A stretch of DNA of 64,000 bases from Sipunculus nudus (Eukaryota; Annelida; Sipuncula; Golfingiida; Sipunculidae), in assembly GCA_026874595.1 (NCBI GenBank), contig CM049315.1, positions 68,579,916 through 68,643,915 of the forward strand. The letters are read 5' to 3'. The translations under genes were made by a program, and so were the position numbers. This document shows, one piece after another, positions 10,735-25,804 of the stretch (positions within the stretch are counted from its first letter, which is position 1; every line of letters starts with the position of its first letter). The notes beneath the pieces were generated by a model. That model had not been told where the DNA came from. It saw only the letters and a program-made list of their open reading frames with translations, and did no database searches.

Positions 10735-12240
10735 TAAGGGTATTTCTACAGAAAACGTCGCATTTCAAGGGTTTTCTTGGTGATTTTTTTTTAAATCTTG
10801 ATTTTGATATAACAAAACTTAATTTGTAGAAAATATCGTTAGAATTGTAAAATAGTGCAAGTAGTGCACTTTTCAGTTTCCCTTTTTTTTATAAATAGTC
10901 CAGGTTAGGGGAAAATATGAACCTTTTTCTCGACGCCGTTACACGCAGTAAAATCTCACTTGCACATTTCAGAAATTGTTTTGACTAGATTTTTTGTGAT
11001 TTTCGATAAAATTAAAATTAATAGCCTTTGATAAAATCAAAACATAAATTTCAGTTATGAATTTAACAAAAAAAAGTGGGTAAAAAAGAACATATTTTCT
11101 TATTTTTAATTAACTTTTGAAAACAAAAATTGTCTCTATACCTATTTTTGCTTCCAGAGGGGTGCATTTGCAGGGATTTACCGGACAAAGTACTTTGGTA
11201 CATCTACCTTCAGAATTTGAGTCGAAATACCTTGTTAATATTTTGAATGCACAGAAAATAAAATTTAAACATGGTTTTAAATCCTCTTGGTAACGGTGTT
11301 GAGCATAGATAAAGGTGTTGAGCATAGGTAACGGAGTCGAGCTTCTGAAGTAAAAATAACCGTAGTGACTACTTGAATACCAGTATTATGTATTAAAACA
11401 AGCAAATGCCTGTTTGAATAGAAGAAACGCAAATGTTTAAAATATTTAGCCCAAAATATGTTTCAAATTCAATTTCAATAATTTAGATTCAATACCAAGT
11501 TCTTGACACCGTTACCTTGCTCTCGACACCGTTAGTTTTCATGCAGGTAACGGTTTCGAGTGGTAACGGTGCTGAGTTTTTTTTTCATCTATACGTCAAA
11601 TGCAGGACAAAAATTACCTAAGAGGGCAGCACGAGTTATCACTATATGAACAACAAGAGGAAGCCATTTTCGAAGTGTTATATGTGACGGTTAATTTTTC
11701 GCAGGTGTAACGGTGTCGAGTCCAAATAAACATACGGTGATTTTTTTAACCCTTTAATGATTAACAGAGAACACTGATATGGCAGTTACTAAATTTAATT
11801 GTGGATTATGTGTACAAAATTTCCTGAACTCTAATAAACGCTGCTCCCTGCATCAGCAAAGTGGTTTCTGTTCACGCGCTGCAAGGTCAAAAGGTCAGTT
11901 AACGGTGCCGAGTATATTTTGGGAGACATACTTTTTATATCCAAATTTTTGTATTAAAAACAAAACGGTCAGGAAAAATCAAGCAAAAATATCATCTTAA
12001 TAAACTTTCACCGCTGTGACAACGTGGAAAACAAAATCTATATAAATGGAACAGTGGTTACAGAAAAACGCTGTTTTGAATTTAAGATCCGAGAGAAAGG
12101 GACAACGGAAATTTAAGGGTATAGTAACATTTGCAGCTTTTTTTCAGTATGTATTTCTGCCCCGATTTGAATTATTTTTATCTCATAATAATGGTTATAT
12201 CTTTAGCAACAATCTGAATGGTTATTCATGTCATTTTTAG
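10735..12240. repeat. Region with repeated TAACGGTGNYGAG motif
   Basis: At least nine matches or near-matches to a 13-mer TAACGGTGNYGAG occur in both orientations. They lie near 10929-10943, 11291-11304, 11312-11324, 11329-11341, 11503-11517, 11522-11535, 11548-11560, 11563-11575, 11708-11720 and 11900-11912. The same motif occurs in the core of the inverted repeat further right (about 22570, 22931 and 22950, and in each array unit). Both regions also share a GGGTATTTCTACAGAAAACG-like stretch (10738-10760 versus 22384-22405). Short frames here (for example one with CTKVLCPVNPCKC at about 11160) are not convincing genes. It is probably a diverged relative of the array element. Confidence 0.5.
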
Positions 12241-12351
12241 CATTTGGTAATTTCTCAGTAACAAATATAGTTTCGGGACATGAAATGCGACATTTTTTGT
12301 AGAAATATCCTTGAGTGTAAAATAATCGTGTACATTTCCGAGGGGAACCAG

Positions 12352-12709
12352 TTAAAGCTGCGTTTCCGGCGCGCGGTATGCGATATGTGGAGTGCGGCTG
12401 CAGAACGCGGAATGCGATATAAAATCGCATGGAACATTTACTTGGCGAGCGGTAAAACACTGAGATATGAGCCCGATAATCTCGAATCCCGCTAGGTCGC
12501 GCTGCATCTGAAGTCCATGCATATGGTAACCAGAGCCCATTGGCGCTATACCGCGCGCGGGATGCAGATCCAATTTTCTTTTAAAAATTCCATTTTCCCG
12601 CGAGCCGGTAAACGCTTCATGATAAAATAACTAGAGGGAAAGAAAAAAATCTTTTTCGCAAACCGCTTACCGGAAACCGCACACCGCGCGCCCGGTAAAC
12701 GCAGCTTAA
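12352..12709. mobile_element. MITE with TTAA target duplication
   Basis: TTAA at 12352-12355 and again at 12706-12709 brackets inverted ends. The left end reads AGCTGCGTTTCCGGCGCGCGG and the right end, inverted, reads GCTGCGTTTACCGGGCGCGCGG. The interior is GC-rich with further inverted CG-rich motifs and has no transposase. A TTAA target suggests mobilisation by a piggyBac- or Kolobok-type transposase (inference). Confidence 0.8.
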
Positions 12710-13260
12710 GGCCGTTATTAATTTTTTATTCCCTTTTATTCAAATAATCCTGATTTATGTAGGATTTTAAGATAGATTAAGGTGAGGGTAAACCTACTTA
12801 AAATTAAATTTTCTGGATGTAGGTTTATTCAAGACAATTTGAAAACCGACCCGCTCTTTTTGTAGTTAGGAGGATACTACAATTTAGATAAAACTATGAT
12901 TTTTTTAAAACCGTAAAAATTAGTGTATATGGTTAATCAAAGCCCTTCGTGTGAAATTGACATTAATTGATTATATAATAATACTGCATCATAAAATGAT
13001 GTTTTTAAATATACTAAAATCATTTAAAACAGTTCGTGCTAAGACTTTTTTACCCGAGTGAGTCAAGTCCTAATATTATACAATAGTAATAACATATTAT
13101 GTCGGAAAATATCCTTCTGGCTGAAACAAATATGTTTAATAAACAACCTACAATGAAAACACAGAAAAGAATGTATTACTGATATTACCATTTTGCCTTT
13201 TGACTTCTCCGTCTGATATATATATATTGTTATTTTTTTCTGTGCCTCAGGAATGACCTT
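12710..13260. other. AT-rich, no gene seen
   Basis: No reading frame with coding character and no recognised repeat. One short TA tract lies near 13218. Confidence 0.4.
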
Positions 13261-13264
13261 CCTT

Positions 13265-13390
13265 CGCTTAGCGGGCCGTTGAACTACCGTCTGTTCCAGG
13301 ACCTGGACGCGGTGACGTTGTTCACACTTATTAAACTCTGATGAGCAGTCACGCTCTGGGGGCGCCCCCTGTCCACATGAACCGAGAAAC
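13265..13390. repeat. Dispersed repeat, shared with 63.24-63.33 kb
   Basis: GAACTACCGTCTG...GATGAGCAGTCACGCTCTG here matches GAACTACCATCTG...CATGAGCAGTCATGCTCTG at about 63240-63315, with the same order and spacing. The family is unknown. Confidence 0.6.
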
Positions 13391-13663
13391 TTGTTAATGC
13401 ATCATTGTCAGAAACATTATGGGCGAAGATATACTTTATTGTTAAAAATCACGTCAGACAGACTCATAAGGCGTGGGAGCCTGTTATACAAGGGGACGAT
13501 CTCGGTCGGGGTTGCCGTCAACATCACAATTACAAACCGTTATATACACATTGGTATATGATAAACATTTTTAGCTACTACCGGTCTCGTCACCAAGCCA
13601 AGCTCATCCGAATAGGTCACGTAGATAAGCTTGTTTGACGCAGCTTATATTGTGCCAGACAGT

Positions 13664-13680
13664 CAGTCAGACAGACAGGC

Positions 13681-13713
<33 letters not shown>
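13664..13713. repeat. (CAGA)n microsatellite
   Basis: Near-perfect CAGA repeats. Frames through it encode Gln/Thr/Asp/Arg artefacts. Confidence 0.9.
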
Positions 13714-13715
<2 letters not shown>

Positions 13716-16079
13716 GTGCAGGACCGTATCAATGTATGCAGCAGTTTGTTTCGGTTTCCGGTAGGTCTTTGTGGTACCATTATATTAGTCATTATAGCAG
13801 TCTTAATAAATCACCACATCTTGGTATAACTGATCAGGCACAACTTATGAGCTGTACGATGATTCTTGGACATTGAACAAAAATGAGGGATAGGTCCATC
13901 TCCTGTTGGAAGCACTGTTTATTGAATAAAATGGACAACAAAAATGGTATGTTATCACTGACCTTTTAGATTTCAGATTGTATACCCATATAGGAACAGG
14001 AAAAGTTTTAACCTGTTTAAATGTGTAAGGACTTAAGAGCGACATTAGAGAGAATCAATCAGGTTTTAATGATATTTCACATTTTCGCCTTTGAGTCTGA
14101 ACCTCTGCTTCCGGCCCTATAGTCATCTGGGCTACAACGTTCTTTATTCGTCGGTTGTTTGTCCGTCCGTCCGTCTGTCCTCCAGGTAAGACATAAATCG
14201 CAACCGTAGGAACAGAAACTTTAAACTTCACATTCTGATAAGTCCTACGGGAATTTAGAACTAGATCCCTGTGACATATATTCTCTGATCTCTGAGTCAC
14301 TAGAACACTTATTTTTTAGTTACATTTGTGGGTGGAGCGTGGCGGGGAATTGGTGAGGGTATTACAATTTGTGCCGGCAAGGTTGTTGGGTTCACATCCC
14401 GTTCTGAAATCATTCCGATATTAACACTTCTAACCAAAAGCATGCGCTCTTTCTACCAAAGCTCATAAAGTAAATTCTGATACATAGAAGCACATGCTGT
14501 GGTTGCCTTTTTGATCGTGAGGGTTAAAAGTTCACGATATTAGCGAAAGGGAAATTATCGCGAAAATAAAACCTTCGCGAAAAAAAAGTTACATCGTCAG
14601 TGTCATGTCGAAAGAAAAAAATATAAATGATATCAGATTTTCAAATTATCTGCGAATAATGAAAAGCAATGTATATTCTTCGATATTCACTTTGATTTCT
14701 GTACAATTGTTACGATTTTCAGAATGTTATTATATATATAAAGATTATACTCTATGTAGGTTTTTGTTTGTTTGGATCGCAAAAATGGATCCCTTGCGAA
14801 ACAACGAAAATGTAAAACGAAATTGTTACGTCGGGAATATGAAGCCAAGCACAGTTTATTCCAACCTTTAGAGCTTGGAAGGTCAAACGTCACATGCACA
14901 GAGGATGAGCCAATGTGGCAAACTATTTCCACAAACGTAAGCTATATGAATAGTCATTGCCGCTATGCTACTCCAAATGAATTTATATGGGACTGATAGG
15001 GCCTACTTGGAGGTTTGACCCAAGTCTTACGGAAAAGTTGCAGTCTGATCGCTGTACAGAGCTGTACAATATTAAAATGTGTCAATAGTTTACATTCACA
15101 ACGACAGGTGGCGTCTGTGTGTTTAACCATGCAAACATTGTACCGTGACGATTGGTGGGCAGAAAACTCATACAACTATTACCACAATGTGGAATCATGA
15201 AAACAGGTTGAATTCATCACATATTTTGAATATTTAGACTTAACTTATATTTCGTATTGGGTTTATTCCCTAGACTGGCCGTTTCCCTTTTCTTCTATAC
15301 TTCTATCTTATGAGAACCACATACACACACACACACTTATCATCATGATCATCATCATCATCATCACCAATAACATGATATACGAAAGCCAAAATGATAA
15401 CTGAGACTTTATTTTGCTTTTGAGACTTAAACTTTTATTTTTATTAAGAATTATTAACATACGTTTGTGAGGAAACACAAACACAGTTCATATACACACA
15501 TGTACGCGCGTCATCGTAGCACACCACACAAACATTGTCTTGCATGTTGTGCTTTTACTTCGTCTTTACCCTGTAGTTGTTTGTAATTATTATCATACAT
15601 TATAAGCATCTACGGTATTTGAAGAAAGTCGCATAAAGAACATGATAAATATATGTTTCATGTTTTCACCTCATTGTCAAGGCTTGCATCAATGCTACTC
15701 TCATATCGAATATAGCGGTGTCAATTCGTGTGTTAATTAATATTACTATGTGGACGAGGCTAAGACTTGGTCAATTCTGAACCTTAGCCCCCGTGCTCTC
15801 TGCTCCCACCACGCTGTGCTAGATCTTGGATATTGGTGTACGCCGCCCATATACAGTTACTTATCTCTCTGATCCAGCAGACCACGTCCAGGCGCAGTTG
15901 TAACGGTGGACCTGTGGCTCCGGCTGTGGCCGCTTTATGTAGCATCCGTCAGCTTATTGTCAGACCATAGGCTGCACTAACCGACCTGCCAATACATCAC
16001 GGTCGTGGTGTCCAGACTTGTAAAAACTTGTAACAATGAATGCCTTATGGACTTGTTTTTTTTTTCCTCGGCTCCTTGT
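13714..16079. other. No gene seen; scattered simple repeats
   Basis: Contains (CCGT)-like runs near 14160, palindromic CGCGAA/TTCGCG stretches at 14555-14590, an (AC)n tract near 15322 and (ATC)n at 15340-15367. Interval 15750-16030 is GC-richer and may be 3' flank of copy B. No exon with convincing homology was found. Confidence 0.45.
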
Positions 16080-18837
<2,758 letters not shown>

Positions 18838-18999
18838 TGTTATGTGTTGTTTCTCAGTCTAATGATTCTGCTAGACCTTCAGATTACGATCAAGTTATAT
18901 GTAATTATAACGGCTGAGGCGGGTAGTTATATATCCTTAACTGAGCTCTCGTCGAGAACATCTGATGGATTCTGAGGACCGTTCATTTTATTTATTCAT

Positions 19000-19215
19000 A
19001 TTAAAGTTAAGAAACATGTTTGACCTCGTCCGCCCCGACCCGTTTGATCTTGTTTTCTATCACGTGACCTCTTGGGTTAATCAGTCGGGTGTATCGTTGT
19101 AGAGTAAGATATAATTAACAGTAATCAGATCAGTCGCTGCAAGCGAGCAAGGACGGAGCAATCATCCTGAACCTAATTACAGCACCTGATAACGAGAACA
19201 TAAGCGATAATGATG
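19000..19215 (-). promoter_or_regulatory. 5' flank of copy B with E-box
   Basis: CACGTG at 19061-19066 is preceded by GACCTCGTCCGCCCCGACCC, matching the copy A flank. It is followed by a block (GTATCGTTG, GATATAATTAACAGTAATCA, GAGCAAGGACGG, CAATCATCCTGAA) that recurs at 4.5 kb and 36.5 kb. The conservation marks it as the ancestral upstream region. No clear TATA box was chosen. Confidence 0.55.
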
Positions 19216-19411
19216 ATTAATGGTACAGCTGTACTATTAACTGCATACTTTTTGTTTTCATAGTCTCTTTTTTTACTCAAATTGCTTTATAAACAATGAC
19301 TAGAGTAATAAAGATGTTAATGCTGATGCTGATCTGCTTTCATATGCTTCCTACGTCTTGTATTTTTATATGTATAGTCACCAGGGAAAAAAATAAAAAT
19401 TATTATATTAC

Positions 19412-19449
<38 letters not shown>

Positions 19450-20337
19450 TATTACTATATTCGTAATATATTTTCACCCTATGAAACTATAACGTTTTAT
19501 GAATATATATGAATAAAATCTAAAGCCATGTTTATTTTGAAAGTTAAATACAGGTATACGGGGGAGAGTATGGGAGTGTCCCCCTCCTATATTGAGAACA
19601 TTTTTAAATCTGGAATGTAAAGAGGATATAATGAGGCACCTTTCACAAAAATATGTAGAATTTCAGTGCCTCAGGTACTGTTCTCATATATTAAATGTCT
19701 TTGTATAACGTTGTCAAATTTCAGATTTGAGATGGGGGGGGGGGGGGGGGGAGGGGGGTTCATGCGTAGCCGGCTAAAATATCTATATTTCTTCAAAATT
19801 TAAATATTAATTGGTCAGTCCAAATATTCAGTCGTTTGTAACATGTTGATATTGGGGAAGGGGGGGGGGGGGGGGCTCTAGATTTGTCACTGCAATGTAT
19901 AGATTTAATCAAATCAAATTAGCCATGAAGAAACCTTAATAAGAATATATAAATAATTATTTAATAATTTTAATATAATAATAATAATAATAATTTATTT
20001 AAAGGAACAAAATATTATAGGTATGTAATAATGATATAATTATATTAATATATAAATTCTTATTTTTGTATTATTTGCAATTATTAACAATGTGGCGCAA
20101 TTTGAAGGGCTAAAAGATTAATAAATATGAATACTACTTGTCATGCGGGACCAGGCTTTGTTCTTTCTGTGAAGTGATCAGAAGTTCACCCACGCGTGAA
20201 ATGACCTATCAGACATGAAACAGCTCTGCCGCCCTTGCCTTGGAAAGATACTTAATATGCAGGGGTGCAGTACCCCAAAATGACATACCCACGTTGATGG
20301 CATCGCTCACACATACACATGACTATATATAAGGCAG
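19216..20337. repeat. Non-coding; TA, G-run and (TAA) tracts
   Basis: (TA)n at about 19412-19446, G-rich runs at 19734-19758 and 19858-19875, and (AAT)n near 19976-19996. No gene seen. Confidence 0.5.
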
Positions 20338-20550
20338 CAGGGGCGGATTCAGGATTTAGGAAAAGGGGGTGGGGGTCCAACCCAGGAGGACTAATGAAAA
20401 TCCTAAAAAAAAGTCATTAGGTCCGGAAAAGGAAGGGGGGCGCAGGCCGCAAAATTTCGTCTAAAACCCTTGATAAAAGGTTGCCACGGGTGAATAAAGG
20501 GGGGGGGGGGGGGTCCGGACCCTTGGACACCCCCCTGGATCCGCTTCCGG
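20338..20550. mobile_element. Small inverted-repeat element, hAT-like ends
   Basis: The left end CAGGGGCGGATTCAGGATTT is mirrored at the right by CCCCTGGATCCGCTTCC. The interior is rich in G and C runs. Ends of the type CAGGGGCGGATCCAG are familiar from non-autonomous hAT-like elements in animals. No target duplication was confirmed. Confidence 0.5.
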
Positions 20551-20779
20551 GTAGAGAGCCAAACAAGGCGACTTTGTGCCAGTAAGGGTCACTAACATCA
20601 AAACAGTCATAACAATTATTTTCTTTGGGTCACAGTGCACCACAAGCACGTTGGCGATTTTTTTCTTATACTTAAATAAGATCACGAAGTAGTATCACTA
20701 AAGCTGGTAATATGGACGCCTCACTGTGCAACATACGGAAGCGTAATGTTGCCACCTGGTAATAAATTATTTATCTCCT

Positions 20780-20880
20780 TCGTACGACATACCATCTCGT
20801 ACGTACGACATACTATCTCGTACGTACGACATACTATCTCGTACGTACAAAATATTATCTTGTACGGTCGACATAATTAA
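20780..20880. repeat. ~22-bp minisatellite (CGTACGACATACTATCT)
   Basis: About four units of CTCGTACGTACGACATACTAT. The right inverted arm has only one equivalent motif (about 24903), so the expansion happened in the left arm. Confidence 0.85.
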
Positions 20881-21770
20881 TCTTACCGATCTGTTTTACA
20901 GACTGCAGAACAGTCCAACTGATATATGTATAAGTAATATATGTATGTTAAATAATGCGTGTTCTCACCCTAACTTCACAACATCTCTACCTCCTAGCAA
21001 ACCGTCGGGACACCGTTGAAAAGAATAAAAATACGTATATTTATTTATGTATTTATTTATTTATTTATATATACTATAAATTAAAATGCTATTCGATTTA
21101 TCATTTGTTTTTTGTGTTAAAGTTTCTGAAATATTTCAAGGAAGTGAAATTTATCAAATTGTTGTCTGCTGGTCATATACATAACTTTAATTTTTAAATA
21201 GGTAATTAAATTCTGTCAGCCTTGTATGATGTTATAATGGTGAGCCTGTCATAATATTAATAAGAAAAATAATTGCCTTTGCCAAACTGAAACTACCTTT
21301 TGTAGAAGGAAGGGTTCAGACAAGAGGTACAGCTACCTTTTGGAGAAGAAAGGGCCTGATTTTAAGTAACTGAGAATGGAAACAGGTGGGGTGGGTTTCT
21401 TATATTCTAAAACTGATCTGTATAAGAACTAGATTATTCACATAAAGCACAGGATCACTCGCCCTACTGTTGACGGCATGATTTCAACTGATGGGATCAA
21501 GCACTTCGTTATATGATATATAAATCACGAACCTCTCCTTACGGGCATCTCTGTATTACAGACACCTCTATATTGACACTCAAGGTTTATATTCTTTTGT
21601 AATAGTATGTGTATTTTCTCACGTAATTAACTCACTCTGGCTGAATACGAAATTGTTCAGCAAATCCATTTCGACACACGGGCTTAATATCTCCTATTTA
21701 CCGGTTTTATACCTTTTTATGGTTCTGTGTGTGAGTAAACACACAATACCGCGTGACCAGAGGCAAGATC

Positions 21771-22067
21771 TTAAGCCGCGTGTCCACTTGTACGTATGCG
21801 GATTTTGTGTATGTGTCCATTAGATACGTTTGTAGGTGCGTTTTTTGGTCTTTCACTCTCTTTCATCTCTATCAAATGGCACGTTTCCGTATGCGTTTTC
21901 GTACCCGCGGATACATGAACCGGTTGACAAAAAAAGTATCTGTATCCGTATCTGCACCGTACTCCGTACCGCATAAATGGACACAGTCCTTTTTCCCATG
22001 TGTGCGATATTAGACGCATCCGGATCCTTTTCCTAATCCGCACCGCATTAGTGGACACGCAGCCTAA
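21771..22067. mobile_element. TTAA-type MITE inside the left arm
   Basis: The left end is TTAAGCCGCGTGTCCACTTG; the right end is GTGGACACGCAGCCTAAG. The interior has repeated CGTATGCG/GGATACG motifs. The right arm of the inverted repeat has the uninterrupted site at about 24500 (inverted GAGCTTAGTCTATC), which fixes the insertion. A second copy, in opposite orientation, is at 60320-60657. Confidence 0.85.
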
Positions 22068-22383
22068 GTCTATCACACGCGACAATAATAAAACAAAAAG
22101 AAGAAACACGAATGAAGAAACACCCAGAACAACCTTGAATTGTGAAGTTGATTTTTACGGTTTACGGATTTCATATATACTCAATATACCTGGTATGTGA
22201 AATGTAAATAAGTCCTTTTTGACTTATTAAACTTATTTTATTTTTTTTTCTATACAATCGGCTCTCTCTCTTCCTCCCTCCCTCCCTCCCTCCTCTCTCT
22301 CTCTCTCATTCTCTCTCTCTCTCTATATATATATACGTGTATGTGTGTGAATAGACTGAAAGCCCCGGGATATATGGGTTATT

Positions 22384-24045
22384 CTACGAAAAAACGACCC
22401 ATTTCAGCAGGTACAACATCTGAAAAATAACTTATCATAATATTTATTTTATAGAGTTTCACATAGAAATAAGAAATTTAAACTATAAAAAATTAATTTC
22501 AGCAGAGAACTTTATTTAATGAAAAGTTATAGTTTTCGCTAATTTAATGTCCTATGTGAATCATCAATTTCAACACCGTTACAGACTTAAAGCAATGCTT
22601 GGAAATTATTTTGAAAGATTGAGCTGGACATTTTCATGCCAATTTCATGGTCCCACATAATTAATTTAGAAAAAATAAAAAAGGCTCACCTGTACGATGT
22701 ATTTTATTATAAAAATATATTTTAACCCTGTAAAATGCACATTTTTAATTTTATGAGTTATGTTTTAATCCTAAAACAAAATACAACCGCAACCCACAGA
22801 AGGTATAATACAACAAATAGAAGGAAAATTTAGCAATCTACCTCGGTAAATAAAAAATTCAGGAGATAAAAGCATTTTCTAATATGTTTCAAGTCATTTT
22901 TTTCTTGAAATTATGTCTTTTTTCAAAATATAACGGTGTTGAAAAAGGATAACGGTGCTGAATTACAATGTAATCATTGGCAAAATTATTACTTAAAGCA
23001 AGCGATATTCTTATAAATTATTTTAAAGTTTAATATTTAAAAATTTATAACACAGTGATCGTAATAAAAACTATGAAAATCCTGAATAACAATGCCAGTT
23101 TGTAGAATTTAGATCTTACATCCATCCTGCCACCTTTTTCTTTCAAAATTGTTCATTGACATTTATCACCGTTAAAAGTGAAAAATTAGAGGTATGTAAA
23201 GAATTTTGTGTAAGTTTTTAAGGAATGATTTCTATTAAACATGAAGAGTGAAAAAATTTTAGGCCTGTACCATTTTTGATAAAAATAAGAGGATAATCAG
23301 TTTTTTATTATGACCTGGGGACAGGTACTTTTTAATGACCTTTGAACCATTAAGTATTGATTTGAAGCATTTTAGGTATTACTTCTCTAAACAAATAAGC
23401 TCAAATTAATCAGAAAATATAAGATACTAAAATTAAATCCCGAAAGCACAATGACAGATGATATATATATGTACTATGGCCCTGTGAATGCTAGGGACAT
23501 GAATTTTCATGAATTGGGTCGTTTTCTGTAGAATGACCCATATTACCAGCGCTGTGTTAGAATGGCTCAACCGGTTGATACTATTAATGTCATTAGTAAT
23601 ACATGTAATGTTTATCAGAGGTCCTTGTTTGACCTTATAAAATATCCCGACATGTGCAAGGGACACAATTGGTTATTGTTACTTGCGGGGGATTTCTATG
23701 CTTATATGGTACATTTAAAACGGAAATACAATTTTGAAACGAGACACACATAACGCTCACGCCACCTGGTGTTGGTGATACCACATAACTTCACAAATCA
23801 AGATTTTTTAACCTTCTCTTGGTGTTTCTTCTTTCATGGTTCTTCTCTTTTTTTATAATTGTCGCATGTGCGCGACTAAAATATTTCCTCTGGTCACCCG
23901 GCCTTCTTATGAAAACACTTAACAGGCACTTAGAGAGGTTCTGTGATATTTTATCTTGTCAAACAAGAACCTCTGATAGACATGTATTACTAATGACATT
24001 AATAGTATCCACAGGCTGAGCCATTCTAAAACAGCGCTGGAAATA
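22384..24045. repeat. Nested inverted repeats in the array core
   Basis: GGGTTATTCTACGAAAAAACGACCC at 22378-22402 returns inverted as GGGTCGTTTTCTGTAGAATGACCC at about 23517-23541. A second nested pair is 23553-23640 (CAGCGCTGTGTTAGAATGGCTCA...) and 23955-24042 (inverted). A diverged direct copy of 24389-24540 lies at 23757-23910. The TAACGGTG motif occurs near 22571, 22931 and 22950. Large parts of this core are deleted in units 2 and 3. Confidence 0.7.
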
Positions 24046-24100
24046 TATCCCAAGACTTTCAGCTTTTCGCACATACATACACACACATATATATTAATAA

Positions 24101-24147
<47 letters not shown>

Positions 24148-24976
24148 GATAGAGAGAGGGTAAAAGAGAGACGATTATGTAGTAGAGAGTTTAAATGAAA
24201 AAAAAGGACCTATTTACATTTCATTATACCAGGTATATTAAGTATACATAAAATACAATGTAGTCTGCTTAAATTATTACGGCATCTTTCAATATTTCGC
24301 TCTGAAACCGTTTGCTTACTGCTGTATACAAGTAGACAAAAACTTGCCAATGGCGCGATCAATGACGAACAACAAACAGCGCTCACGCCACCCGGTGGCC
24401 GTAAAAATCAACTTCACAAATCAAGGTTTTCAAAGATTTCTGTTTCTTCATTTTCTTTCATGTTTCTTCTCCATTTTTTATTGTCGCGTATGATAGACTA
24501 AGCTCTTGTTTCTAGCCACGCGGTCTTGTTATAGTAAACATCAAAGGCGCACTGTGTTTACTCACACACAGAATGACGTATAAAATCGGTTACCAGTAGA
24601 TATTAAGCCCATGTATCGGCATGGATTTCCTGCAGAGTTTCGTATTAAGCCAAAATGAGTTAATAACGTGAACCTTGAGTGTCAATATAAAAGTGTCTGT
24701 AATACAGAGATGCCCGTAAGGAGAGGTTCCTTATTCATACATTATGAAACGAAGTGCTTGATCCCAACAGCTGAACATGCCGTTTATAGTAGGGCGAGTG
24801 ACACTGTGCGTTATGTCATACATCTTGTTCTAATGCAGATCAATTTTGGAATATAGGAAACCTTCCCAACATATATCCATTCTCAATTAACTAAAATATA
24901 ATATGTCGTACGTGCGAGATAAATAATTTATTTTTCTTTTACCAGGTGGCAGCATTACGCTCCGTAGCAACATACT
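24035..24976. repeat. Right arm of the large inverted repeat
   Basis: Reverse complement of the left arm, ending in GGTGGCAGCATTACGCTCCGTAGCAACATAC. Copies lie at the same offset in units 2 and 3 (about 28.4-29.3 kb and 32.8-33.7 kb). (TA)n and (TAA)n tracts sit at its ends and vary in length between units. Confidence 0.75.
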
Positions 24977-25804
24977 ATAATAATAATAATAATAATAATA
25001 ATAATTTAAAAAGATAATTTTTTTATCATATTTGATATAGATTAGTAGTGTATAACTTGAATACATATATAGAAAAAGTCTCGAAGAAGAAGAATAAGCA
25101 CACGCACCAATAAAATACGCAAGAACAATGCTTAATACAAACTTTATTCTTACAAACAACGGAATCTGCAGTACAATCGGCCATTTTATTCAAGACTACA
25201 AGCGGATAAAAGGATTACACTCAATAAAAACTGACACGCGATTTGCTTGTTCATTTCGGTTCATCAAGGTCAGTTGTCCATTTCAGGCCACACCTGCTAC
25301 AATGAAATTAACAAACCATTGTTTTTAACACCCGAAACAAAATGTACTGACAGGTCCCTGGCTCCCTGCGCCACCTACATATCACCACCCGTACTTTTCA
25401 TTCTCCGCTTGGTGTCGGTAGAGTGGTATTCTTGATTGATGGTGGATTATTACTGTGAATGAGGACATATTTGCCGTAATCTATATTTGTATGCCACAAA
25501 AATAAATAATACATGCATGTTTGAATATTGACTATACCCCTGGTATATATACTATTAGTTAATCTGCCGTCACTCGCTGGCAGTATATACCTCAAACATA
25601 ATAAAGCACGTACGGAAACGTCAAGGCAACACGAACGAATAACAAAACATGTAAAATCGATGCCAAGAAAGTTACACAACCAAAAATAGAAATAACAGCA
25701 CCCAGGCTTCTTGCTTCTTGAATAAAACAAATACCGCTCTGTCTTCATTCAAATAGAGGTACAGGACCAGGGCCAAGCTGTCGGCATGCTGCTGGCTGGG
25801 GTGT

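Larger units (their letters stand above)
20729..22390. repeat. Left arm of a large inverted repeat
   Basis: CAACATACGGAAGCGTAATG at 20729, the GTACGACATA/TTATTTATCTC stretch, GGGATCAAGCACTTCGTT (about 21499), TTACGGGCATCTCTGTATTA (about 21540), the TATACCTGGTATG...AAATGTAAATAAG stretch and GACTGAAAG (about 22354) all recur inverted, in order, within 24035-24976. The left arm is longer because a MITE (21771-22067) and a minisatellite (20780-20880) lie in it. No transposase frame was found, so this looks like a non-autonomous fold-back element. Confidence 0.75.

Noticed and set aside
13631-13876. Plus-strand frame with Gln/Thr/Asp/Arg repeats
   Set aside because: Translation of the (CAGA)n microsatellite.
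20780-20880. Short regular repeats that could suggest a CRISPR array
   Set aside because: Units are contiguous with no unique spacers, and the genome is eukaryotic. It is a minisatellite.
21753-22109. Overlapping 86- and 112-codon frames on both strands
   Set aside because: Both run through the MITE at 21771-22067. They reflect its CG-rich repeats, not a gene.
24887-25159. Frame with a poly-Tyr tract, repeated in each array unit
   Set aside because: The Tyr run is (TAA)n read in reverse. There is no start context or homology, and it is conserved only because the units are recent copies.
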